Source: a bacterium (lineage in GTDB: Bacteria > Oederibacteriota > JAAXVQ01 > JAUVAV01). Taken from it: a DNA stretch of 35,414 nucleotides. Position numbers and translations under genes: made by a program. Positions 24,496-31,607 of this stretch are shown piece by piece. The stretch lies in assembly GCA_021108215.1 (NCBI GenBank), contig JAIORK010000033.1, positions 1-35,414 of the forward strand, given 5' to 3'. Under the pieces are notes generated by a model. That model was not told the DNA's origin. It did no database searches and was given only the letters and a program-made list of their open reading frames with translations. The first letter of the stretch is position 1; each line of letters opens with the position of its first letter.

Positions 24496-24989
24496 GGTTT
24501 CACCTCCACCGGTGTTGTTGCTGTTGGTGTCGGTTGCCCACTTGAAGACGCCGGATTCGTTTGTGACGCCGGTACCACGGGTACCGTTGGTACCACGGAC
24601 ATTGTCGGCACCGCCGGTTTCATATAGGTTTCAGTCAGTGCACGTACCTTGGCCAATTGTTGTTTTACTTCCACAAGTTTTTCCTCGGATTTTTTCTGCT
24701 CGGTCTTTGCTTTGGCAACCAAGGCGTAAATGGTTGCCTTCTTGGAAAAATCAAATGCCCGCTCAAACGCCTGGTTGGCATAGGCATCACGCGCAATGGC
24801 AAGTGCATCCTGGGCATGGCGAAGATCCTGAGATGCATAGGCTTTGGCATCCATTTTTTCAGCAGTTTCCACCGCGACCCTGGCATTGGTCATCTGTTCA
24901 ACCGTTGATCGCGTATCCACCGTGCCACATCCTGTCGATAAAATAGATATCATGCCAACAGCTGCAAAAAAATAAAATCGTTTTTTCAT
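24492..24989 (-). CDS. DUF4398-like lipoprotein
   Basis: The ATG at 24989 is chosen because GGAGG and AAAGG lie just upstream and the product then starts with a signal peptide ending in LSTGC (Cys21); longer in-frame extensions have no export logic. The 165-residue protein has an alpha-helical DUF4398-like core (ARVAVETAEKMDAKAYASQD, LRHAQDALAIARDAYANQAF) and a Pro/Thr/Val-rich tail. The core resembles the N-terminal part of the next gene (OmpA-like), so the pair may interact or derive from duplication. Its stop overlaps the next start by 4 bases. Function is not established. Confidence 0.85.
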   Translation of the reverse strand: MKKRFYFFAAVGMISILSTGCGTVDTRSTVEQMTNARVAVETAEKMDAKAYASQDLRHAQDALAIARDAYANQAFERAFDFSKKATIYALVAKAKTEQKKSEEKLVEVKQQLAKVRALTETYMKPAVPTMSVVPTVPVVPASQTNPASSSGQPTPTATTPVEVKP

Positions 24990-25047
24990 GCCTTTCGCCT
25001 CCAAGCAAAATAATAGTACAACGAATTGTACAGTTTTTCTTCTGCAT

Positions 25048-25078
25048 ATTATAAAACGATATCCATAAAAGATGTAGA
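25048..25078 (-). promoter_or_regulatory. Possible promoter of the three-lipoprotein operon
   Basis: TATAAT (25048-25053) is a perfect -10 box; TCTACA (25073-25078) is a moderate -35 box at a long 19-base spacing. Downstream, GTACAA-TTCG-TTGTAC (25016-25031) forms a small inverted repeat in the leader that could be an operator or mRNA hairpin. Confidence 0.45.
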
Positions 25079-25152
25079 AAAAACATAAATACATCACTGA
25101 TTTTTCACGATTGAATAAACTGCCGTAAAAAAATAAAACCCATAAAACAAAA

Positions 25153-25189
25153 CGGTGAAGACCTAAATAATTTATTTAGGTCTTCACCG
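25153..25189 (-). terminator. Intrinsic terminator after the small lipoprotein gene
   Basis: A perfect 37-base palindrome (half-site CGGTGAAGACCTAAATAA) is followed on the minus strand by TTTTGTTTTATGGG. It lies about 20 bases after the stop codon of the 68-residue lipoprotein. Its symmetry means it could also work in the other direction. Confidence 0.85.
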
Positions 25190-25209
25190 CATAGATAAAT
25201 TCTTCTTAA

Positions 25210-25416
25210 TTATTCAGCTTTTTCGTCGGAACCGGCAGGAGCTGCTTCTGCTGCTGGAGCTGCTTCTTCCGCTGCAACTGCTCCTTCTTCTGCTGCTGGA
25301 GCCATCTCTTCAGCCATAGGAGCCGCTTCTTCAGCCTTTTTGGGTGCGCAACCCGCAACCATCATCATTGAACCGCTAAATAATACTGTCAGTAACAAGG
25401 CTAAAACTTTCTTCAT
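25210..25416 (-). CDS. Small Ala/Glu-rich lipoprotein
   Basis: This 68-residue protein has a signal peptide with lipobox MVAGC (Cys23). The mature 46 residues are almost entirely Ala, Glu, Pro and Gly (for example AAPAAEEGAVAAEEAAPAAE), acidic and of low complexity. No family is recognised. It has a near-perfect promoter (25489-25517), a full-length AAGGAGGTGA ribosome binding site and a strong terminator. It is therefore probably an abundant monocistronic envelope lipoprotein, by analogy with (but not homology to) Braun-type small lipoproteins. Whether it binds peptidoglycan is unknown; it has no C-terminal Lys. Confidence 0.85.
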   Translation of the reverse strand: MKKVLALLLTVLFSGSMMMVAGCAPKKAEEAAPMAEEMAPAAEEGAVAAEEAAPAAEAAPAGSDEKAE

Positions 25417-25488
25417 AATTATGTTTTCACCTCCTTCTATCCTGAAATGTGATAGATTTCCTTTTCCTGATAGGAAACAGATGTTGAG

Positions 25489-25517
25489 AGTTTACCGTCC
25501 GTTATTTGTTTTGTCAA
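25489..25517 (-). promoter_or_regulatory. Strong sigma-70-type promoter for the small lipoprotein
   Basis: Perfect TTGACA (25512-25517) and TAAACT (25489-25494) are separated by 17 bases on the minus strand. A leader of about 65 bases follows and ends with AAGGAGGTGA before the ATG. Confidence 0.85.
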
Positions 25518-25564
25518 CTTTTTTTGTTGCTAAAAAAATAATATAAATTGTATCTATTCTTAAT

Positions 25565-25696
25565 AAAGATCCATAGGCTTATCCGGCATTCGCCGAACAC
25601 AGTACGCCGGGCAGGCTGCCCCAACCGAAAAATTACCGTTCCTGCTACGCTTCGCAGCCCATCGTGTTCGCGTGGCACGATGAGCGTAAACCTATA
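25565..25696. repeat. Intergenic palindromic repeat, copy A (downstream of ackA)
   Basis: The ends pair as ATAGGCTTA with TAAACCTAT. Inside are CATCGTG/CACGATG arms and a CCGGCATTCGCCG hairpin. The second copy at 31441-31509 shares GGCATTCGCCG, CAGGCTG and TGTTCGCG in the same order and orientation but lacks about 40 internal bases. No gene fits in this gap; the rest of 25417-25701 is the promoter and leader of the small lipoprotein. Confidence 0.75.
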
Positions 25697-25701
25697 AATT
25701 T

Positions 25702-26889
25702 TCATTTTTTCTTGTCAATAACACGCCTGGTTTCACGGGCAATCATGTATTCTTCTCGTGTTGGTAAAACCAAAATCTTTACTTTGGCAGACACTGTATG
25801 AATAAATCTTTCCTGCGAAATTGTACCGGCGTTTTTGCGCTTATCGATTTTAATGCCAATACCAAAAAGCCTTTCACATATTTTTTCCCTTAAATAAGGA
25901 CTTTTTTCACCAATTCCTGCTGTAAAAACGATGGCATCTGTCCTGCCTAAAATAGCGTGGTAAGCACCGATATATTTTTGAATACTATAGATAAAAACAT
26001 CCAAACTAAGCCGGGCTCTCCGGCTCCCTTTTTCCGCCTTGGCAAGCACTTCGCGAAGATCATTGGAAACACCGGACAAACCTAAAATACCGCTTTTTTT
26101 GTTTAAAAGCTGATCAATTTCCCGCACACTTAGTTTTTCCTTTTCCATTAAGAACGGTACAATGGCCGGATCGATATCTCCACACCGGGTTCCCATAACC
26201 ACACCTGCCAAGGGGGTTAATCCCATGCTGGTATCGACACATTTCCCGCCTTGAATTGCGGAAATGGAAGAACCATTTCCCAAGTGAAGGGTGATCAAAT
26301 TCGTCCGATTCGCCGGTTTACGTAAAATGCGGATGGCTTCTTGCGTAACATATTTATGCGAAGTTCCGTGAAAACCGTATTTCCGGATATTGTGCTTTTT
26401 CATGAGCTGATGGGGCAGCGCATAAGTAAAAGCATGTTCGGGCAGGGTCTGGTGGAATGCCGTATCGAAAACCGCAACCTGGGGGATTTTCGGAAAAATC
26501 GTAAGGCAAGCCTCGATACCCGCATAACTCACCTGATGTAACGGAGCCAAATTTCTACCAATGGGATCGTTGATCACGCTTTGATTAACCAATACAGCGT
26601 CGGCATATCTGGGACCGCCATGCACAACCCGGTGTCCCACCGCTCCAATCGCACAATGATGGGCAATCACCCCGTCTTCAACCAGCGAATCAACCACAAG
26701 TTTAATCGATTGCCGATGATTGGCCACAGCAACCGATTGGGAACGTTTTTTTCCATTGGAGACGGTGCGTGAAAAGGAAGATTTTGCAGTTCCAATCCGG
26801 TCCACCAATCCTGCAGACACTTCCCGGTCTTGATTGAATAAGGTATACTTAAGAGACGAACTACCGCAATTAATCACCAGAATAAGCAC
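25702..26889 (-). CDS. ackA: Acetate kinase
   Basis: AckA interconverts acetyl phosphate plus ADP with acetate plus ATP, giving substrate-level ATP in fermentation or activating acetate. Signatures are VINCGSSSLKYTLF at the N-terminus, VFDTAFHQTLPEHAFTYALP, HLGNGSS, GVVMGTRCGDIDPAIV and FTAGIGEKSPYLREKI. The GTG at 26889 is chosen because AGGGGGA lies 5 bases upstream; it gives 395 residues with the normal N-terminus. The ATG at 26931 would add 14 non-conserved residues and lacks a well-spaced ribosome binding site. No phosphotransacetylase gene is in the window. It follows the TPR gene of the signalling block by about 80 bases. Confidence 0.96.
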   Translation of the reverse strand: MLILVINCGSSSLKYTLFNQDREVSAGLVDRIGTAKSSFSRTVSNGKKRSQSVAVANHRQSIKLVVDSLVEDGVIAHHCAIGAVGHRVVHGGPRYADAVLVNQSVINDPIGRNLAPLHQVSYAGIEACLTIFPKIPQVAVFDTAFHQTLPEHAFTYALPHQLMKKHNIRKYGFHGTSHKYVTQEAIRILRKPANRTNLITLHLGNGSSISAIQGGKCVDTSMGLTPLAGVVMGTRCGDIDPAIVPFLMEKEKLSVREIDQLLNKKSGILGLSGVSNDLREVLAKAEKGSRRARLSLDVFIYSIQKYIGAYHAILGRTDAIVFTAGIGEKSPYLREKICERLFGIGIKIDKRKNAGTISQERFIHTVSAKVKILVLPTREEYMIARETRRVIDKKK

Positions 26890-26968
26890 ACTATTTCCCC
26901 CTAAACCGGTTTCACCCTTGAAAATAAACATCCCTTGTGGAAAAAAACGGCAAACCCTGAAAAGTTTT

Positions 26969-28084
26969 TTAGAAGTAAAGAATTGCCCGAAGCAGAATTA
27001 AAAAACCTTTGCCTTCGTTCTCAGCCAGTTTAAGATTTTTCTTTGCCTGAGTATAATTTTCATTAATTGCCAAAGCGCGTTTAAACTCATTAATCGCCCG
27101 GTTAAATAAAAACCTGCACTGAATGAGGTAGGCCACACCCAGATCATTGTGGATGTCAACATAGTGCGAATGCTTTTCCAGTATTTCTTCAAGCCGAATA
27201 ATATACTGTTCGGTGGCTCTGCGGTCAACACCTTCTTCTCCGTACTTTAAACGCAGATAAAATTCATGGTAAATTTCACTGCCGGTTTGCGACAATACTT
27301 CTGTCTTCGCTTCAATCAGCGCTTGGCGGGCCTCGTCGTACTGCTCCTTGCTTAGATAATTTTGCGCCACTTTAAAAAACTGATTGTTTAAGTAAGCATT
27401 GAATTCAACTGCCTTATTTAAATTTCGGGTGATACGCTGCTGCACGTCTTCCGTCGGCGTACCGTTGCCTGCCACTTGCGACACAAGACATAATCCAATA
27501 TTAAAATAGGCCTCGGCATATTTTCCATTAATTTCAATGGCGTGGTTGAATTCCTTCTGCGCATCCTCAAATTCCCCGGATTTTAGTAACGCAAGCCCAT
27601 AATTATTATGCAGATCAGGATAGGTTGGTTTGAGTTCGACGGCACGTTTAAATACCTTAAGCGCCTCGGCATGCTTTTCTTCCAGTAAAAGAGCCAGACC
27701 CAAATGATTCAAAACCGGCGCACTCTCGGGAGAAAGTGAGAGTGCGCGTTTAAATTCAGCGATGGTTTCCCTGCCCATACCATTGTGCAAAAAAACCAAC
27801 CCCAGTTTATGATTGGAGTCAACATTAGGTTTGACTTCCAGTTTAGCGGAAATCTTCATGAGTTCCTGCAAACCATTGACTCTCTCATGATGCTGCAATT
27901 TGACCCGTTCCATAAGGTTTTCATCACTCAAAGCAGGATCATAGGGAATCTCACGTGTATTGATAACTTTGTCTTTATCATTCAGATTAATCACAATCCT
28001 CCGGATCGAATCAAAATTCATGGTCCGAACAGTATAATCATATTGTTTACCGTGGATTGTTGATGTAAAGCTAAACCCACTCAA
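26969..28084 (-). CDS. TPR protein of the signalling block
   Basis: The TTG at 28084 is chosen as start because GGAGGGA lies 6 bases upstream and it then begins 22 bases after the STAS stop; an upstream TTG (28123) would overlap STAS. The 371-residue protein has no signal peptide, so it is probably cytoplasmic. The first ~80 residues form a distinct domain (GFSFTSTIHGKQYDYTVRTM, IRRIVINLNDKDKVINTREI) that I do not recognise. Then come TPR repeats (GRETIAEFKRALSLSPESAP, AEALKVFKRAVELKPTYPD, RAINEFKRALAINENYTQA). It may be a scaffold for the phosphatase/STAS pair; this is inferred from the operon only. Confidence 0.85.
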   Translation of the reverse strand: MSGFSFTSTIHGKQYDYTVRTMNFDSIRRIVINLNDKDKVINTREIPYDPALSDENLMERVKLQHHERVNGLQELMKISAKLEVKPNVDSNHKLGLVFLHNGMGRETIAEFKRALSLSPESAPVLNHLGLALLLEEKHAEALKVFKRAVELKPTYPDLHNNYGLALLKSGEFEDAQKEFNHAIEINGKYAEAYFNIGLCLVSQVAGNGTPTEDVQQRITRNLNKAVEFNAYLNNQFFKVAQNYLSKEQYDEARQALIEAKTEVLSQTGSEIYHEFYLRLKYGEEGVDRRATEQYIIRLEEILEKHSHYVDIHNDLGVAYLIQCRFLFNRAINEFKRALAINENYTQAKKNLKLAENEGKGFLILLRAILYF

Positions 28085-28106
28085 GAAACGTCCCTCCAAT
28101 GCATCA

Positions 28107-28898
28107 TTAAATATCTCTGGCAAATTTAAAACGATTTTTTTTGGACCCGAGATTGTTATATTTCAATTCCGCCCGGACTTCTCCCCAACTAACCTTGGGT
28201 TGCGATCCGCGGCGGAAATTTAATTCATTTTTCAACTTCCAGGCTCCCCAATCAGGATGTGCCTTGACCAAACCCCGAATACGGTCAATCAACGGCAGCA
28301 AAGACGATGATGGCTTCTTGGGCGCTCCCATTGCCGGCTGTGATGCCGCCGCAGGTTGCACCACTGAAACCGGAGACGGCGCAGACGCTGCTGCCGGTCT
28401 GGTAACCTGCGGAGCAACGGGTCTGACCGCGGCCGGAGTAACGCGGGGTGCAACCGGCTGAGGTGCCGGGTTGGGTGGTGGCGCGAATTTGGCCGGCGCT
28501 GCGACGACCGGTTTCGGCTGAGATTTTTCAACCGGCGCTGTTCCGGGTTCAAAAAGCCTGACGGCATCGGCAACCGTGTTCGCTGATGTCAGAATGGTTG
28601 AAAACTCAAGCAACTCATAAACTTCATTGACTGTTTCGGACATCAAAGCAAGTTTTAGATCACCGTGATGGGTCCGGATATTTTTAATCTCAGAAATAAA
28701 AATACCCCAGCCGGCTGAACTGATATAATCAACACTTTGCAGATCAATAATAATTTTATAGTGCTGCTCCCGAAGCAGCCCCTGGATCACCCGCTCCAAT
28801 TCTCCTGAAGTGGTCGTATCAATGTATCCCGAGATTTTGACAACATAGAGATCCTTTTGCGCTCCGGTCGTTTCAACGGCAATTTGAATACCTTCCAT
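28107..28898 (-). CDS. STAS-domain protein with C-terminal winged-helix domain
   Basis: Residues about 5-115 form a STAS domain like anti-sigma-factor antagonists (SpoIIAA/RsbV), with the phosphorylation-site motif VDYISSAGWG (Ser60/Ser61). A Pro/Ala/Val-rich linker (about 118-195) follows. The last ~65 residues (LLPLIDRIRGLVKAHPDWGAW, KLKNELN, KVSWGEVRAELKYNNLG) resemble the winged-helix segment of transposases. They also resemble the C-terminus of the neighbouring phosphatase (P-x-x-G, L, RG, KV, S, V, ELK, L, R in register). Phosphorylation by the HATPase and dephosphorylation by the PP2C domain next door are likely from family knowledge. DNA binding is inference. Confidence 0.85.
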   Translation of the reverse strand: MEGIQIAVETTGAQKDLYVVKISGYIDTTTSGELERVIQGLLREQHYKIIIDLQSVDYISSAGWGIFISEIKNIRTHHGDLKLALMSETVNEVYELLEFSTILTSANTVADAVRLFEPGTAPVEKSQPKPVVAAPAKFAPPPNPAPQPVAPRVTPAAVRPVAPQVTRPAAASAPSPVSVVQPAAASQPAMGAPKKPSSSLLPLIDRIRGLVKAHPDWGAWKLKNELNFRRGSQPKVSWGEVRAELKYNNLGSKKNRFKFARDI

Positions 28899-28945
28899 AG
28901 ATCGACTCCTTTTTATCGTCCAGATAATATCATACCAAAAGTACG

Positions 28946-31411
28946 CTAGTCAACTTTCTTCTTGGCAACATACTCTTCACGCTCTTCGCGCGTTGAAAGC
29001 CGCAACCGTTTCAACTCCTGATAAACCATTTTGGGAGATAGCTTTACTTTCCCCCGCTTCATCTTAGCCAAGTCTTCTGAAATTCTCTTGGACCCAAATA
29101 GGGGATTTCGCATTACCGCGTCAACAATCTGCTGGCGTTCGGCTAAAGAAAGCTGCTGCATCTGAACATCTTTTCTGGCGATATTGCTCCGCAAGGCCTT
29201 GATCCCATGCTTGTCCCGTAATTGCTTCAGTCGGTAATAGGTTGTTGTCGATACATTTAAGTGTCGGCAAGCCTCGCGAACCGACACACCTTTTTCTTCA
29301 ACCAAATAGAAAAGTTTCCGGCGAAGATTGAACTGCACATCATCCGCCATCATCTTCTCCTTCACCGCCACACAGGTGATGTCATCATTTTGGGGATAGT
29401 CCTCAGTAAACGTGACAATATCATCAGAAAGTTTGCCGATAAAATCCTCGGCAGAAAGCTTGTGATTTTGTTTCATAAGATCAATCAGGCGCTGTTCACC
29501 ATACTGTTCCCGCCGGGGATTCATGGCTTCGGTAATACCATCTGTATAGACCAATAATAAATCCCCTTTTTTCAATTTGACGCTTTCCTGTGTCAATGAT
29601 TTCCTAAAAAGATCCGGATTGGGCAAATCAATTCCCAATGGAAATCCGCGGGGTTTTAAAAAATAAACTTCTTCATTTTCTTCACGATAGAGGATCATCG
29701 GATTATGGCCGGCGCTGGAATAATTAATCACACGCCGCCGTGCATCTAAAATAATGTAAAACATGGTGACAAACATGCCTTTTTTCATATCGCGGGTCAC
29801 AAAAGCATTCACTTTATCCATTACCTCGGTTGCGTTGTGGTTGCCCCGCGCCTCCAACCGCAAGGCGGTCCGAATCATGGTCATCACCAATGATCCGGGA
29901 ATCCCTTTACCGGAAACATCCGCGACCGCCACGCCTAAAACATTATCATCGACCCAGACAAAATCAAAATAATCACCACCGACTTCTTTGGCACTCCGGT
30001 AATAACTCGCGACCTCATAGCCCTCAATTTTCGGCAACTCACGCGGCAAAAGTGTATGCTGAATTTCCTGCGCCACCTGCATTTCCTGTTGGAGACGCTC
30101 CTGCTCAAGCAGGTTGTGCTGGGCGGCATTAAATTTCTGCGTCATCTCATTAAACACATTGGCAATCTGCCCAAATTCATCATTGCTCTGAATCATAATC
30201 CGATGATCCAGTTTCCCCTGGCTAACCGCCAGCATCCCATCGGTCAATTTCCGGATTGGCGCAATTAAAAATGCCATTAGAAAATAGGCACCTGAAGTAC
30301 TTACTGCCAGAGCAATGAAAAAAATGAGCACTGCGTTTTTTCGGCCGGTCTTAATATCTTGTAAAATAGCGTCTTCCAAAACACCGATATGTGCAGTTCC
30401 CAGCCGCATATCCCCCAGATAAATCGAAGCACTAATGTTGTGCACCTCTTTTTTATTTCCATCCTGAATACTTTGAATAACCGTCTCTTGTTTTTTCGGA
30501 AGCTTGAATCCCGGTCCGGGTGTAAATGATTTGAACATTTTTTGAGTAACCGAATGGGCATAAATCAAATTTTCATTATCCACAATAAATGCATAGGCCA
30601 GTTTGGTATTGGTCTGCACCATGGTTTTCACCAGCCCGGTCAAGTGAAGGTCATCATGTTTGAGCAGATAGTTCTCCGAATCCTGCGCAAGCCGCCTGGT
30701 GGCTTCCATGGCGCTGGAAATAATCTCACTGCGCATCGATTTTGCCTGATTGGAAAACATATAAGCAAAAATCACAAGCACCAAAACAGCCACCGAGATG
30801 GTTACAGGAAAGAGATATTTAATACTGACACTGCTCATCCGGCGTTGCTTTGGCTGCGCAACCGCCGACGTTGTTTCCGCGGATCCCTCCGGCAGAGCCG
30901 GTACCTGTCCGATTTTTTTTCCTCCGGCTTTAACCTTTTTCAACAGGCGGAGTCGATTGCCCTGCCGGGTACTTTTATAGTCGGCATCATCCATAAGCTT
31001 ACGGATAAACCAAATACCCAATCCACCCCGCTTGCCGATCTCTACATAACGATTAAGATCCGGAGTTTTGGATTTTTTCCATTCAAAACTTTTCCCACGG
31101 TCAATAACAACAACTTCCATTTCATCGGTACGCCGTAAAACTTCCAGTTTTAAACTACCTGGTTCCATCCCTTTGTAGGCATGACGCACCACATTGGAAC
31201 ACGCTTCGTCCAATGCCAGTTTGATGTTATTGATTTCATGTTGAGAAAAACCGGTTTCAACCGAAACCTGGGTGATAAAATCCCGAATCTCACCCAAATG
31301 ACGTTCCTCGGCCGTGACTTCAATCTCGTATTTTTGTACAACCGGTTTTTTAAATAACTTGGAAAGAATTCCCGCCAATGTCTCTTTCCCCTCACTCTCG
31401 TTTGTCCTCAA
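28946..31411 (-). CDS. Membrane HATPase-HAMP-PP2C phosphatase with C-terminal transposase-like HTHs
   Basis: The 821-residue protein has an RsbW-like HATPase domain (about 28-160: N-box LALDEACSNVVRHAYKG, IDRGKSF, GKRGGLGIWFI) and a transmembrane helix (196-219). A ~135-residue sensor segment, probably periplasmic, and a second helix (358-383) follow. Next are a HAMP domain (384-437) and a SpoIIE/PP2C phosphatase (about 445-685: VGGDYFDF, VADVSGKGIPGSLVM, SSAGHNPMIL, YTDGITEAMN, NDDITCVAV). Residues 700-815 are two helix-turn-helix units like transposase N-termini (GVSVREACRHLNVSTTTYYR; NPLFGSKRISEDLAKMKRG). It is thus a membrane sensor with both kinase and phosphatase parts, probably acting on the STAS protein 47 bases downstream. 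The TTG start is uncertain; a TTG at 31378 is also plausible. Confidence 0.9.
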   Translation of the reverse strand: MRTNESEGKETLAGILSKLFKKPVVQKYEIEVTAEERHLGEIRDFITQVSVETGFSQHEINNIKLALDEACSNVVRHAYKGMEPGSLKLEVLRRTDEMEVVVIDRGKSFEWKKSKTPDLNRYVEIGKRGGLGIWFIRKLMDDADYKSTRQGNRLRLLKKVKAGGKKIGQVPALPEGSAETTSAVAQPKQRRMSSVSIKYLFPVTISVAVLVLVIFAYMFSNQAKSMRSEIISSAMEATRRLAQDSENYLLKHDDLHLTGLVKTMVQTNTKLAYAFIVDNENLIYAHSVTQKMFKSFTPGPGFKLPKKQETVIQSIQDGNKKEVHNISASIYLGDMRLGTAHIGVLEDAILQDIKTGRKNAVLIFFIALAVSTSGAYFLMAFLIAPIRKLTDGMLAVSQGKLDHRIMIQSNDEFGQIANVFNEMTQKFNAAQHNLLEQERLQQEMQVAQEIQHTLLPRELPKIEGYEVASYYRSAKEVGGDYFDFVWVDDNVLGVAVADVSGKGIPGSLVMTMIRTALRLEARGNHNATEVMDKVNAFVTRDMKKGMFVTMFYIILDARRRVINYSSAGHNPMILYREENEEVYFLKPRGFPLGIDLPNPDLFRKSLTQESVKLKKGDLLLVYTDGITEAMNPRREQYGEQRLIDLMKQNHKLSAEDFIGKLSDDIVTFTEDYPQNDDITCVAVKEKMMADDVQFNLRRKLFYLVEEKGVSVREACRHLNVSTTTYYRLKQLRDKHGIKALRSNIARKDVQMQQLSLAERQQIVDAVMRNPLFGSKRISEDLAKMKRGKVKLSPKMVYQELKRLRLSTREEREEYVAKKKVD

Positions 31412-31440
31412 CAGCTGCCTGCCCTAAAAAACGGTACGCC

Positions 31441-31509
31441 CATAAAAATCCACGGACTTACCCGGCATTCGCCGGACAGGCTGTCCATCATGTTCGCGCT
31501 AGCACGATA
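31441..31509. repeat. Intergenic palindromic repeat, copy B (upstream of the signalling block)
   Basis: This copy shares CCGGCATTCGCCG, CAGGCTG, ATCATGTTCGCG and CACGAT with copy A at 25565-25696, in the same orientation, and is about half as long. It lies in the leader of the phosphatase gene. The rest of the 31412-31607 gap is AT-rich, with no clear promoter or gene. Confidence 0.7.
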
Positions 31510-31607
31510 AAAAATCGCTTATATTTTAACCACATTGCCGTTTCGGAAACAAATCAATTATTTATTTTTTTTTACAAATTATTCCCGGATGACACCACTT
31601 TTGTATT

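Noticed and set aside
24990-25097. 36-residue N-terminal extension of the DUF4398-like lipoprotein
   Set aside because: It would bury the signal peptide and lipobox; the ATG at 24989 has good ribosome binding sequences.
26890-26931. 14-residue N-terminal extension of acetate kinase
   Set aside because: The upstream ATG has no well-spaced ribosome binding site, whereas the GTG at 26889 follows AGGGGGA and gives the normal family N-terminus.
28946-29300. Remnant of an inserted transposase at the end of the phosphatase gene
   Set aside because: The HTH segment is in frame, without inverted repeats or a catalytic domain, and the neighbouring STAS gene has a related domain. A functional domain is more likely than an insertion scar.
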